Source of the DNA: Mycobacterium sp.
GTDB taxonomy: Bacteria > Actinomycetota > Actinomycetes > Mycobacteriales > Mycobacteriaceae
DNA length: 45,855 bases
Direction of reading: 5' to 3'
Assembly: GCA_003987775.1 (NCBI GenBank)
Contig: RXJD01000095.1
Location: 1-45,855, forward strand
Shown: positions 23,762-30,619 of the stretch, one piece after another
How positions within the stretch are numbered: the stretch's first letter is position 1
How the letters are laid out: each line of letters begins with the position of its first letter
Translations under genes and position numbers: made by a program
Notes under the pieces: generated by a model
Seen by the model: only the letters and a program-made list of their open reading frames with translations
Databases searched by the model: none
What the model was told of the DNA's origin: nothing

Positions 23762-23799
23762 CCGGGTGGCAGGATCGGCGCCGGGTGGCAGGATCAGCG
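23762..23799 (+). repeat. Two tandem copies of a 19-bp unit
   Basis: CCGGGTGGCAGGATCGGCG at 23762-23780 is followed directly by the same unit with one change (GGATCAGCG at the end) at 23781-23799. The second copy supplies the AGGA that serves as ribosome binding site for the gene at 23801. A similar tandem pair with a related core (CGGGTGG on the opposite strand) lies at 24814-24851. Confidence 0.85.
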
Positions 23800-23800
23800 C

Positions 23801-24199
23801 ATGGCGGCTTTTCTGATCCGCGCGGCACTGACCGGACTCGCACTCTGGGTCGTCACCCTTTTCGTACCCGGGCTGACCTTCGTCGGCGGCAACAGCACCA
23901 TCGAGCGCATCGGCATCATCTTTGTCGTCGCAGTGCTTTTCGGCTTGGTCAACGCCATCGTCAAACCGATAGTGCAGATCCTGTCGATCCCGATGTACAT
24001 CCTCACTCTCGGCTTGTTCCACATCGTCATCAACGCGTTCATGTTGTGGATCACGGCGCAGATCACCAGAGACACCACGCACTGGGGCCTGCAGATCGAC
24101 CACTTCTGGTGGACCGCGATCTGGGCGGCGATCCTCTTGTCGATCGTTAGCTGGCTGCTGTCGCTACTCACCCGCAGAGCCACCCGGCAACGCCAATAA
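23801..24199 (+). CDS. Phage holin family 4-like small membrane protein (Rv1903 orthologue)
   Basis: A 132-residue, very hydrophobic protein with four predicted membrane segments: around residues 5-25 (LTGLALWVVTLFVPGL), 36-58 (IIFVVAVLFGLVNAIVKPIVQ), 60-85 (MYILTLGLFHIVINAFMLWI) and 103-124 (WTAIWAAILLSIVSWLLSLL). It ends in a basic tail. The NAIVKPIVQILSIPMYILTLGLF stretch is typical of the DUF360 / phage holin 4 superfamily found in many bacteria as a housekeeping membrane protein of unknown function; true holin activity is not implied. Position and length agree with M. tuberculosis Rv1903. The ATG is eight bases from AGGA in the duplicated 19-bp unit. Confidence 0.85.
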   Translation: MAAFLIRAALTGLALWVVTLFVPGLTFVGGNSTIERIGIIFVVAVLFGLVNAIVKPIVQILSIPMYILTLGLFHIVINAFMLWITAQITRDTTHWGLQIDHFWWTAIWAAILLSIVSWLLSLLTRRATRQRQ

Positions 24200-24406
24200 T
24201 TCAGCCCGTCAGCCGGGAAAAATCGCGTGGACATCCTATGTTGTCAGGCCCTGTTACACATATGCTGATTAAGCCGTGCTTACGAAGACCGCCCCTCGAC
24301 GCCCCCGGACATTTACGCTGTCTCTCGGCACGAAATCGAGCAACGTTGTCGTGCCGGAGATCGTCGCTGTACCTATGTGATTCACACGAAGACGGGATAC
24401 TGCCGA

Positions 24407-24829
24407 ATGAACACTGTCGCGATCGGAGCAACGTCAGGTCCTTCGACTACGCGGCTGAGTTCTCAAATAGCTGACCCGAACAGCGGTTTGCGGGCGGTCA
24501 CCGAATGCACCGGGTCCGCCGTCGTGGTTCATGTCGGCGGCGACATCGACGCCAGCAACGAAGTCATCTGGCAGCGGCTGGTGAACAGGAGCGCCGCGAT
24601 CGCGATCGCACCAGGTCCGTTCGTCATCGACATCCGCGAACTGGACTTCCTGGGATCCTGCGCCTACGCGGTGCTCGCCCAGGAATCGGTGCGCTGCCGC
24701 CGTCGCGGCGTCAACCTGCGTCTGGTCAACAATCAGCCGATCGTCGCCCGCACCATTGCCGCGTGCGGACTGCGCCGTCTGCTGCCGATGTACACCACGG
24801 TCGAGGCGGCGCTGGCGCCACCCGCCTAG
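24407..24829 (+). CDS. STAS-domain protein, anti-anti-sigma factor type (Rv1904 orthologue)
   Basis: From ATG 24407 the product has 140 residues; an in-frame GTG ten codons upstream (24377) is an alternative. After about 30 non-conserved residues there is a single STAS domain: VVVHVGGDIDASN at the first strand and loop, then VIDIRELDFLGSCAYAVLAQ, where the Ser is at the position phosphorylated in SpoIIAA-like proteins, then RRRGVNLRLVNNQPIVARTIAACGL. STAS proteins of this type bind anti-sigma kinases and free alternative sigma factors. No anti-sigma partner is nearby. Position matches M. tuberculosis Rv1904. The stop codon lies inside the first copy of a 19-bp tandem repeat. Confidence 0.85.
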   Translation: MNTVAIGATSGPSTTRLSSQIADPNSGLRAVTECTGSAVVVHVGGDIDASNEVIWQRLVNRSAAIAIAPGPFVIDIRELDFLGSCAYAVLAQESVRCRRRGVNLRLVNNQPIVARTIAACGLRRLLPMYTTVEAALAPPA

Positions 24830-24851
24830 ATCGGCGCCACCCGCCTAGATC
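24814..24851. repeat. Two exact tandem copies of a 19-bp unit across two stop codons
   Basis: GGCGCCACCCGCCTAGATC occurs at 24814-24832 and again, identically, at 24833-24851. The first copy contains the TAG stop of the STAS gene and the second ends inside the stop of the convergent gene at 24850. Between these two genes M. tuberculosis carries aao (Rv1905c), so the repeat marks the spot of a gene-content difference. Confidence 0.85.
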
Positions 24852-25359
24852 AGGGCCCGTGCGGCGCGAGTAGGCCGTTGAGGATTCCCAGGCCCGCCTG
24901 CACCTGTGGGCCGGGGGTGTTCGGCGGAGGTGCGTCACTGGTGGGCTGCCAGGGCTGGCAACCACTCGTCTTGAAAGTCTTGTCGGTCGGCTCTATCTGC
25001 ACGATCTGCGGCTTCTTGGACATGGCGTTGTCGATGAGAGCGCCGTCGGGATTGCCCGTCCGCTTCCAGTAGCAGGTGCCGGTGCCCACCGGCCCGGCGG
25101 TGCTGTAGGTGCCCGGCGCGATATCGGTGCCGACGGTGAAGATGCCGTCGTGATCGATGGTCGTCTTGGGCGAGCCGGCCGCGGGTGCCCCCGCCGGAGC
25201 CGGCGCGGCCGTCGGGCCGGGCGCAGCCGTCGGCGCAGGGACTGGTTCCGGTGCAGGCGTCGGGTCGGGATCGGCGGCGGAGATACCCGCCGCACTGAAC
25301 CAGCCGGCTACCAGCAACGCGGCTACACCAGTGCGGGCGGCGATTTGCTTAGAGCCCAT
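24850..25359 (-). CDS. Secreted Pro/Ala-rich protein (Rv1906c orthologue)
   Basis: A 169-residue protein. Residues 1-30 look like a signal peptide (basic start, hydrophobic core VAALLVAGWFSAAG, cleavage likely after ISA-ADP). Then comes a low-complexity Pro/Ala linker to about residue 62, followed by a compact domain (FTVGTDIAPGTYSTAG, GTCYWKR, GALIDN, FKTSGCQPW) with two Cys residues that could form a disulphide. The linker is longer than I recall for M. tuberculosis Rv1906c; the C-terminal domain is nearly the same. Function unknown; probably exported to the envelope. TAAGCT (25373-25368 on this strand) lies eight bases before the ATG with no ribosome binding site, suggesting a leaderless transcript. 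It is convergent with the STAS gene. Confidence 0.85.
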   Translation of the reverse strand: MGSKQIAARTGVAALLVAGWFSAAGISAADPDPTPAPEPVPAPTAAPGPTAAPAPAGAPAAGSPKTTIDHDGIFTVGTDIAPGTYSTAGPVGTGTCYWKRTGNPDGALIDNAMSKKPQIVQIEPTDKTFKTSGCQPWQPTSDAPPPNTPGPQVQAGLGILNGLLAPHGP

Positions 25360-25409
25360 AAGTAACTAGCTTAGCGGGCTGCGGGGCTCATTTCGAACCC
25401 GCGAGCCGA

Positions 25410-25904
25410 TCAGTCCAGGCGCCGTACCGGACCGGCGTAGCCCAGCGCGTGTTCGTAGGTGTCGAGATTGTCCCGCGAGATTCGGGCGTGTACCGGACGC
25501 TCCAGGAGTAGACGCAGTACCGGGTTGTACGCGTGGTAGGTCTCGTGGAAGGTGAGCACGGTGGTGCCGTCAGGCTGCTCGTCGAGTTGGTGGTAGCCCT
25601 CGGCCCGGGACCACAACGGCTTTCCGATGGCGACGTACCGCGACAACTTGTTGATCTTCGCCTCGGTGACGGTCTCCCACGACCGGCCCTTTCCTCCGGA
25701 GAACAGGTATTTCGGCACCGGAAAGACGCACGTGCGCACCAGCCCTTCACCCGCCTCGTCGCCCTCGTTGAGAATTTCCATGCTGCCCGTCGGCCAACTG
25801 AGCACCCGCGGGCGCGGCGCGTTCGGCGGCACCGGAGGATGCAACACGCGCCACACCCTGGCCGGCGGAGCGTCCACGTGGAACCGCACGGTGTAGGACT
25901 GCAT
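25410..25904 (-). CDS. SRPBCC (polyketide cyclase/START-like) family protein
   Basis: 164 residues beginning MQSYTVRFHVDAPPARVWRVLHPP, the usual first strand and helix of the SRPBCC fold. VLSWPTGSMEILNEGDEAGEGLVRTCVF, SWETVTEAKINKL and GTTVLTFHETYHAYNPVLRLLLE cover the curved sheet and the long C-terminal helix. These proteins bind hydrophobic ligands in a deep pocket; some are cyclases or aromatase-like enzymes, others carriers. The ATG overlaps the stop of the upstream nitroreductase gene by one base (TGATG), so the two are almost certainly co-transcribed and translationally coupled. Ligand unknown. Confidence 0.8.
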   Translation of the reverse strand: MQSYTVRFHVDAPPARVWRVLHPPVPPNAPRPRVLSWPTGSMEILNEGDEAGEGLVRTCVFPVPKYLFSGGKGRSWETVTEAKINKLSRYVAIGKPLWSRAEGYHQLDEQPDGTTVLTFHETYHAYNPVLRLLLERPVHARISRDNLDTYEHALGYAGPVRRLD

Positions 25905-26533
25905 CAGCCTTCACCCCATTCGTCGAAAAAGGTGATCGTTTCGGCCGGCGGTCGCGCCGCGGGCCGAAAATCGGTCCCGATCGTGTACGCCACTGGAAAC
26001 AGGGCCGCCTGAGTGACAGAGCTGGGAATACCGAGCAGGTCCGCGACCTCGCGCTCCCGGGCCAGGTGCATCGTGGTCCACACCGAGCCCAGACCGCGCG
26101 ACCTCAAGGCAAGCAGAAAGCTCCAGCCGGCCGGGATGATGGACGCCCAGGCCGACGCGGCGGCCAGTCGATTGCTTTCGTCGATGGACTGCAGAAGGCA
26201 GGGGATTACCAGCACCGGAACCTTGGCCAGGGTGTCGGTGAGGCCCAGCGCGCTCTGATAGACGCGCTTGGTCTGCGGATTTTCGGCGTTGGCGGCGGCA
26301 TGAACCAGATACTCGGCGCCTACGCTGCGGTAGATCTCCGCGATGGCGGCGCGCTTGCCGGGATCGGTGACCACCACCCAGCGCCAGTCCTGGGCGTTGC
26401 TGGCGGTGGGTGCCTGCATCGCCAGGCGTATGCATTCCATGACCACGTCACGGCTCACCGGGCGGGTCAGGTCGAGACGTTTGCGAACCGCACGGGTGGT
26501 GGTGAGCAGTTCGTCGACCGAAGCGATATCCAT
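25904..26533 (-). CDS. Nitroreductase family FMN-dependent oxidoreductase
   Basis: 209 residues. The N-terminal TTTRAVRKRLDLTRPVSRDVVMECIRLAMQAPTASNAQDWRWVVV carries the family's FMN-phosphate-binding Arg-rich motif and the PTASNAQDW loop. LAAASAWASIIPAGWSFLLALRSRGLGSVWTT is the central dimer helix, and LLGIPSSVTQAALFPVAYTIG with its preceding helix is the typical C-terminal FMN/NAD(P)H region. Members reduce nitroaromatics, quinones or enones, or catalyse flavin-linked dehydrogenation. An AAAGGGA lies four bases before the ATG. It is the first gene of a two-gene operon with the SRPBCC protein and diverges from the gene at 26724. Confidence 0.88.
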   Translation of the reverse strand: MDIASVDELLTTTRAVRKRLDLTRPVSRDVVMECIRLAMQAPTASNAQDWRWVVVTDPGKRAAIAEIYRSVGAEYLVHAAANAENPQTKRVYQSALGLTDTLAKVPVLVIPCLLQSIDESNRLAAASAWASIIPAGWSFLLALRSRGLGSVWTTMHLAREREVADLLGIPSSVTQAALFPVAYTIGTDFRPAARPPAETITFFDEWGEG

Positions 26534-26723
26534 CCCGTCCCTTTCACCGGTTTCCGTGTCACGAAGTTACCGCGGTTTACCCGACGCACCCCAGCGCCGT
26601 CCCGCCGATATTGACGTCACCGTCGGCCCTGCGTGGACAGGACGATTTGCTGCTATTAACGTCCTGCCAGTAAGTGAGTGAGCGGGCGTTCAGAAGGCAG
26701 CGCCGCGTGGGAGGTCTTGGTCG

Positions 26724-27422
26724 TTGCTTTTCATGCACGAAGTTCACACGGTGCGAGGCCGCGCCGAAGACGAGTTCGAGGCCGCGTTTCGGGACGGCTG
26801 GATGCCGATGCTGGCGGCCGGCGACGAGGCCCGACTGCTCTGGTACACCAACCAGGCGCAGGGTAGCGGGCCGGCCTACACCGTCATCACCGTGACCGCG
26901 GTGCGTGACGGAGCGGCCTGGGAGCGCTTGACCAAGCGGGTCCAGCAGGGTGACCTGCGCGACTGGATGCACCACACCGATGAACTGCGCCATGGCGTCG
27001 ACGCCAAACTGCTGGTGCCGCTGCCGTGGTCGCCGATGCAGGAGGTGGCGTTCGACGAAGTGCCGGTCGACGGCCGCGAACACGAGATGAGCCTCTACAT
27101 GGAAGACACCATGTGGCCCTACGAGGACAAGTTCGAGGAGTACATCGTCCGGTGCGGCGAGGTGTATGCCCGCAGCCTCGAGCAGCCGTCGTCGATGTTG
27201 AAGATGGATGCCTCGTTTCAGCCCGCGCTCGGCAGCCATCTGCGTCGTGAAGTCATTCTGATGCAGCAGATCAGCCGGCCCGAAGCGCTGCTCGACCTGC
27301 TCCGGACCCACATCCCGGCGGAGTACCGCACCCCCGGAACCTGGCTGCACGACGCGTTGGACCTGCGTGACCAGTGGACCAGCAGGCTGCTGCGCACCTC
27401 GACCTGGTCGCCCCTGTACTAA
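26724..27422 (+). CDS. Conserved mycobacterial protein with two NIPSNAP/dimeric alpha-beta barrel-like halves
   Basis: I do not recognise a characterised family member. With a TTG start at 26724, nine bases after GGGAGG (26709-26714), it has 232 residues; the in-frame ATG at 26733 is an alternative start. Both halves read like a ferredoxin-fold EthD/NIPSNAP domain: residues 4-75 (HEVHTVRGRAEDEFEAAF, a Gly-rich turn, AYTVITVTAVRDGAAWERL) and 120-200 (HEMSLYMEDTMWPYEDKFEEYI, LRREVILMQQISRPEALLDLL). The tail is Trp-rich (GTWLHDALDLRDQW, TSTWSPLY). Such folds act as small monooxygenases, dehydratases or ligand-binding partners. Only six bases separate it from the acyl-CoA ligase gene, so the two form an operon. 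Confidence 0.75.
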   Translation: MLFMHEVHTVRGRAEDEFEAAFRDGWMPMLAAGDEARLLWYTNQAQGSGPAYTVITVTAVRDGAAWERLTKRVQQGDLRDWMHHTDELRHGVDAKLLVPLPWSPMQEVAFDEVPVDGREHEMSLYMEDTMWPYEDKFEEYIVRCGEVYARSLEQPSSMLKMDASFQPALGSHLRREVILMQQISRPEALLDLLRTHIPAEYRTPGTWLHDALDLRDQWTSRLLRTSTWSPLY

Positions 27423-27428
27423 GGATTC

Positions 27429-28862
27429 ATGAATCTCGGGACGATCATCGACGCCGCCGCGGTCGCCGATCCGCAGCGCAGCGCCCTGATCATCGACGGC
27501 CAGCGAATCAGTTACGGGGCGCTCGATGACGCGGTGCGCCGGTGCACGGCCGGGCTGGCGGCGGCGGGGGTCAAATCCGGCGACCGGGTCGCGGTCGTCG
27601 ACACGGCGAGCGTGCTGTCCATCGCCTCTCTGCTCGGCACGGCGCGAATCGGAGCCACCGCTGCCTTGATGAACCCCGCGTTGACGCCGGCGGAGTTGGC
27701 TGCGCTGCTCGACAACGCCGGTTGCAGTTCGGTGGCGGTGGCGGGGGAGGCGTTCGTGCATCGGCTCCCCGAGTCGACGAGAGCGCTCACGGCGGCCGAA
27801 CTCCTCGGCGCCGATGCGTCCATGACCGCCGCTGCCGATGACGTGGATCGGCCGGCCATGGTGCTGTTCACCAGCGGCACCACCGGCTTGCCGAAAACCG
27901 TCGACATCGGAAGCCGTCAGCTGGCTGCGCGTTTGAGCAGGACATCCAAGCCGTTCGCGCCGGGCGCTCCACCCGTGATTGTGATGATGTGTGTGCCCTA
28001 CTTTCACGTAGGCGGTTCCCTCGGACTGCTCGCCAGCCTGTATTCGGGCAACACCCTGGTGGTGCAGCAGCGGTTCGACGCCGGCGAGTGGTTGCGTCTG
28101 GTGTCACAGCATCGGGTCACCGGCATGTTCCTGGTGCCGACGATGTTGCACCGGATTCTGGAACACCCCGACTTCGCCGCGACCGATCTGTCGTCGCTGG
28201 CTGCCATCACCTACGGAGCCGCCGCCGCACCCTCGGCACTGATGCGCAGGGCCATAGCCGCACTGCCGAATGTGGCGTTCACCAACGTTTTCGGTCAAAC
28301 CGAGACGCTGGGTACCTACGCCAACCTCACCGCCGACGATCATCTCGATCCGGCCCGGGCGGGCTCGGTCGGCCGGCCGTTGCCGGGGGTCGAGGTGCGG
28401 GTGGTCAACCCGGTCACCGGCGCCGATGTGGAGCCGGGAGCGGTCGGGGAACTGTGGGTCAACTCGCCGGTCAACACCGTCGCGGGATGGTTGCGGACCG
28501 GCGATCTGGGCCGCGTGGACGCCGACGGTTACATCTTTCCCAGCGGCAGACTGCGCGACACCATCAACCGCGGCGGTGAGAAGTTCGGCCCCATCGAGGT
28601 GGAAGAGGCGCTGCGTTCGCATCCGGCCGTCAGTGATGTGGCGGTCGCGGGAGTTCCCGACGATGAACTGGGACAGCGGGTGGGCGCCGCGGTCGTGCCC
28701 CGCGCACCGGTGACCCTCGATGAGCTGCGGGCGCACTGCCGGGACTTGATCGCCTACTTCAAGCTGCCCGAACGTCTGGCGGTCGTCGGCGACCTCCCCT
28801 ACAACGCGACCGGCAAGGTCGACCGCCGCCGGCTGGCCGAGCTGATCTGCGAGCGTTCTTAG
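27429..28862 (+). CDS. Class I adenylate-forming acyl/aryl-CoA ligase (FadD-like)
   Basis: 477 residues, slightly short for a FadD. The P-loop-like A3 motif TSGTTGLPK is at residues 148-156. A5-type NVFGQTETLGTY, A7 GWLRTGDLGRVD, A8 GRLRDTINRGGEKFGPIEVEEAL and the A10 Lys (ATGKVDRR, Lys463) are all present, so both half-reactions (acyl-adenylate formation, CoA transfer) should work. The substrate cannot be read; the short N-terminal domain and the company of nitroreductase, SRPBCC and nitronate monooxygenase genes favour an aromatic or other small hydrophobic acid. The ATG follows the upstream stop by six bases with AAGGA overlapping that stop. The 3' end overlaps the convergent gene by four bases. 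Confidence 0.9.
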   Translation: MNLGTIIDAAAVADPQRSALIIDGQRISYGALDDAVRRCTAGLAAAGVKSGDRVAVVDTASVLSIASLLGTARIGATAALMNPALTPAELAALLDNAGCSSVAVAGEAFVHRLPESTRALTAAELLGADASMTAAADDVDRPAMVLFTSGTTGLPKTVDIGSRQLAARLSRTSKPFAPGAPPVIVMMCVPYFHVGGSLGLLASLYSGNTLVVQQRFDAGEWLRLVSQHRVTGMFLVPTMLHRILEHPDFAATDLSSLAAITYGAAAAPSALMRRAIAALPNVAFTNVFGQTETLGTYANLTADDHLDPARAGSVGRPLPGVEVRVVNPVTGADVEPGAVGELWVNSPVNTVAGWLRTGDLGRVDADGYIFPSGRLRDTINRGGEKFGPIEVEEALRSHPAVSDVAVAGVPDDELGQRVGAAVVPRAPVTLDELRAHCRDLIAYFKLPERLAVVGDLPYNATGKVDRRRLAELICERS

Positions 28863-29830
28863 TCGTTGTCCCGCTTCATAATTCGCGTCGCGTCACGCAC
28901 CATCGCGGTGAGGATGTCGGCGGCCGGCCGCACCTCATGGATCAGCCCCACGGCCTCACCCACCAGTACGGTATCGACGTCGAAGTCCTCGGCCGCGACA
29001 CCTTCCCGGTAGGCGCTGATGGTTTCGGGAAGCCGTGCGAGCAGCTCGTCCGGGCTGGCGTGCCAGCGCTCGATCAGAGCGTTGCGCACCAGCCGCAGAT
29101 CATAGCCGTCTGGCCAATCCCGTTGTCGCACAACGTCAAACACTGTGGTGCGCATCGTATCGTCGCCGCCGGCCGCGATCGCCCGCCGTTGCGCCGCGGG
29201 AGACACCAGCGCTTCTTCAGACGCCCAGAATCTGGTACCGGCCAAGACCCCGTCGGCGCCGAGGGCCAGCGCCGCGGCCAGGCCGCGGCCGTCGGCGATT
29301 CCCCCGGCAGCCACTACCAGTGTCGCGGGTGCCCGTTCCGCGACCAGGTCGACGACCTCGGGCACCAGCGTGAAGGTGGAACGGACGCTCATCCCGTGCC
29401 CACCCGCCTCGCCACCCTGAGCGACGATGATGTCTGCGCCGGCCTCCACCGCCTGGCCCGCTTGCGCCAGGTTCTGCACCTGGGCGGTCAATGCAGCACC
29501 AGCCCGGTGGATGCGATCCGCGAACGGTTCGAGGTCGCCGAACGACAGCATGACCGTTGGCGGCTGTTGCTCCAGCACGGTGTCGAGAAGGTCGGGTATA
29601 CGCGCCAGGCTCCACGTGATGAAGCCGTAGCCGACGCGGGCGCCCCGGGCCGCGGCGATCTCGGACCGCAACCACTGCGGATCGCCATATCCGCCGCCGA
29701 CGAGTCCCAGGCCACCGGCAGCGGTGACCGCCGCCGCCAGCCGGCCACCCGACACCAGGGCCATCGGCGCCAGCAGGACCGGATGCTCAATGGCCAGGAA
29801 ATCAGTAAGGCGGGTGCGCAGCGTCATCAT
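28859..29830 (-). CDS. Nitronate monooxygenase / 2-nitropropane dioxygenase-like flavoprotein
   Basis: 323 residues in an FMN TIM-barrel. The start (TDFLAIEHPVLLAPMALVSGGRLAAAVTAAGGLGLVGG) is the NPD family hallmark; AQGGEAGGHG, VVAAGGIADGRGLAAALALGADGVLAGTRF form the FMN phosphate site; ALIERW and a C-terminal EAVGLIHEVRPAADIL follow. Family enzymes oxidise nitronates, but many members are reductases or dehydrogenases of unsaturated acids, so the real substrate is open. Its ATG overlaps the stop of the TetR regulator gene by four bases (ATGA), making a coupled tetR-NMO operon. It is convergent with the CoA ligase. Confidence 0.88.
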   Translation of the reverse strand: MMTLRTRLTDFLAIEHPVLLAPMALVSGGRLAAAVTAAGGLGLVGGGYGDPQWLRSEIAAARGARVGYGFITWSLARIPDLLDTVLEQQPPTVMLSFGDLEPFADRIHRAGAALTAQVQNLAQAGQAVEAGADIIVAQGGEAGGHGMSVRSTFTLVPEVVDLVAERAPATLVVAAGGIADGRGLAAALALGADGVLAGTRFWASEEALVSPAAQRRAIAAGGDDTMRTTVFDVVRQRDWPDGYDLRLVRNALIERWHASPDELLARLPETISAYREGVAAEDFDVDTVLVGEAVGLIHEVRPAADILTAMVRDATRIMKRDND

Positions 29831-30438
29831 TGCGCCTGCGCTGCCAGCGGCGCCAGCCCGGACTGAACCAGAGCCAGACTCTTGGCAACCAACTCGCCCA
29901 AATCACCAGAACAGCCATTACGGCCCCAATTCTCAACGGCCACAACGAGAGCCGCCGCCAGCGTCGAGCCGGCCACTTCGGCCACCAGGTCGATGTCGGG
30001 CAGCTCGGAACTCCGGGCCCGGACGAAATCGGTCAGAACGGTGGCGAACGAGGCCTGCACCACCCGCAGATGACCGGCGATGCGCTCGGCGCTGATCAGC
30101 TCCGTACGGGCGGTTGCTGCCTGGCGGACAACTTCGAGATCATGCGGGAAGGAGGCCACACCGGCAAGCACCGCGTCGAACAGCGATTCCGAGGCCGGAC
30201 GCGCGGCCAGCGCGTCGGCCAACCATTCCAGCTGGGTCTCGTAGTCCTGGAACAGCACCGCCTCTTTCGTGGGAAAGTGCCGGAAGAAGGTGCGCTCGGT
30301 GACGCCTGCCGCACGGGCCAACTCCGTCACTGTGACGTTCGCAAACCCTTTGCGGGCAAAGCTTTTCAGCGCCGCCTGCCGAAGCGCGTCATGCGTCGAC
30401 CGGCGACGAGCCTGGTGGCCGTTCATCGCAGCGCTCAT
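29827..30438 (-). CDS. TetR family transcriptional regulator
   Basis: Starting at ATG 30438-30436 gives 203 residues, a normal TetR length; an upstream in-frame start would run into the large inverted repeat and is less likely. Residues 13-62 hold the helix-turn-helix (ALRQAALKSFARKGFANVTVTELARAAGVTERTFFRHFPTKEAVL), followed by an all-helical ligand domain with no recognisable signature. The protein is co-transcribed with the nitronate monooxygenase and diverges from the FAD oxidoreductase. Two related palindromes at 30545-30560 and 30569-30586 in the shared upstream region are its likely operators, so it probably represses both directions until a ligand binds. Confidence 0.9.
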   Translation of the reverse strand: MSAAMNGHQARRRSTHDALRQAALKSFARKGFANVTVTELARAAGVTERTFFRHFPTKEAVLFQDYETQLEWLADALAARPASESLFDAVLAGVASFPHDLEVVRQAATARTELISAERIAGHLRVVQASFATVLTDFVRARSSELPDIDLVAEVAGSTLAAALVVAVENWGRNGCSGDLGELVAKSLALVQSGLAPLAAQAQ

Positions 30439-30472
30439 GTCCACACCGGATGGTATCCGACGAGACCTACCA

Positions 30473-30534
30473 CGCGAGCAGACACAAACTCGCGCCACGC
30501 GGCGCTGCCGCGCGCGAGTTTGTGTCTGCTCGCG
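30473..30534. repeat. Perfect 22-bp inverted repeat with 18-base loop
   Basis: The left arm 30473-30494 begins CGCGAGCAGACACAAACTCG and the right arm 30513-30534 is its exact reverse complement over 22 bases. The loop at 30495-30512 is GC-rich. No T-run follows. It lies 34 bases upstream of the TetR start, so it would fold in the 5' leader of tetR if transcription starts beyond it. It may be a dispersed palindromic element, an attenuating hairpin or a protein site. The arms share GCGCGA[A/G]TT with the hairpin at 39062-39107. Confidence 0.85.
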
Positions 30535-30544
30535 ACATGGGAAC

Positions 30545-30560
30545 TGGTCAGTGCTGACAT
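30545..30560. promoter_or_regulatory. Candidate TetR operator 1 (imperfect palindrome)
   Basis: TGGTCAGTGCTGACAT contains GTCAGTGCTGAC, a palindrome broken only at its centre pair. It matches 13 of 16 positions of operator 2, and the two centres are 25 bp apart. The location between divergent tetR and FAD oxidoreductase genes fits a regulator-binding site. Confidence 0.6.
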
Positions 30561-30568
30561 CTTCCGAT

Positions 30569-30590
30569 TATGTCAGTACTGACATATTCT
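30569..30590 (+). promoter_or_regulatory. Candidate TetR operator 2 overlapping the oxidoreductase promoter
   Basis: TATGTCAGTACTGACATA at 30569-30586 is an 18-bp perfect palindrome. TATTCT at 30585-30590 fits a -10 element and TTCCGA at 30562-30567 is a weak -35 at 17 bp. The palindrome thus fills the spacer, the classical position for repression by a TetR protein. The oxidoreductase ATG follows at 30620. Confidence 0.65.
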
Positions 30591-30619
30591 TGCCGCACGG
30601 GTCTCGGCGAGGAGGTCGG

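Noticed and set aside
23801-24199. A prophage signal because of the holin-like protein
   Set aside because: The family is a widespread chromosomal membrane protein, the position matches Rv1903, and no other phage gene is near.
30269-30619. Extended N-terminus of the FAD oxidoreductase starting at 30269
   Set aside because: It would translate through the inverted repeat and operators and be antisense to the TetR helix-turn-helix; the FAD motif begins right after the ATG at 30620 with a proper ribosome binding site.
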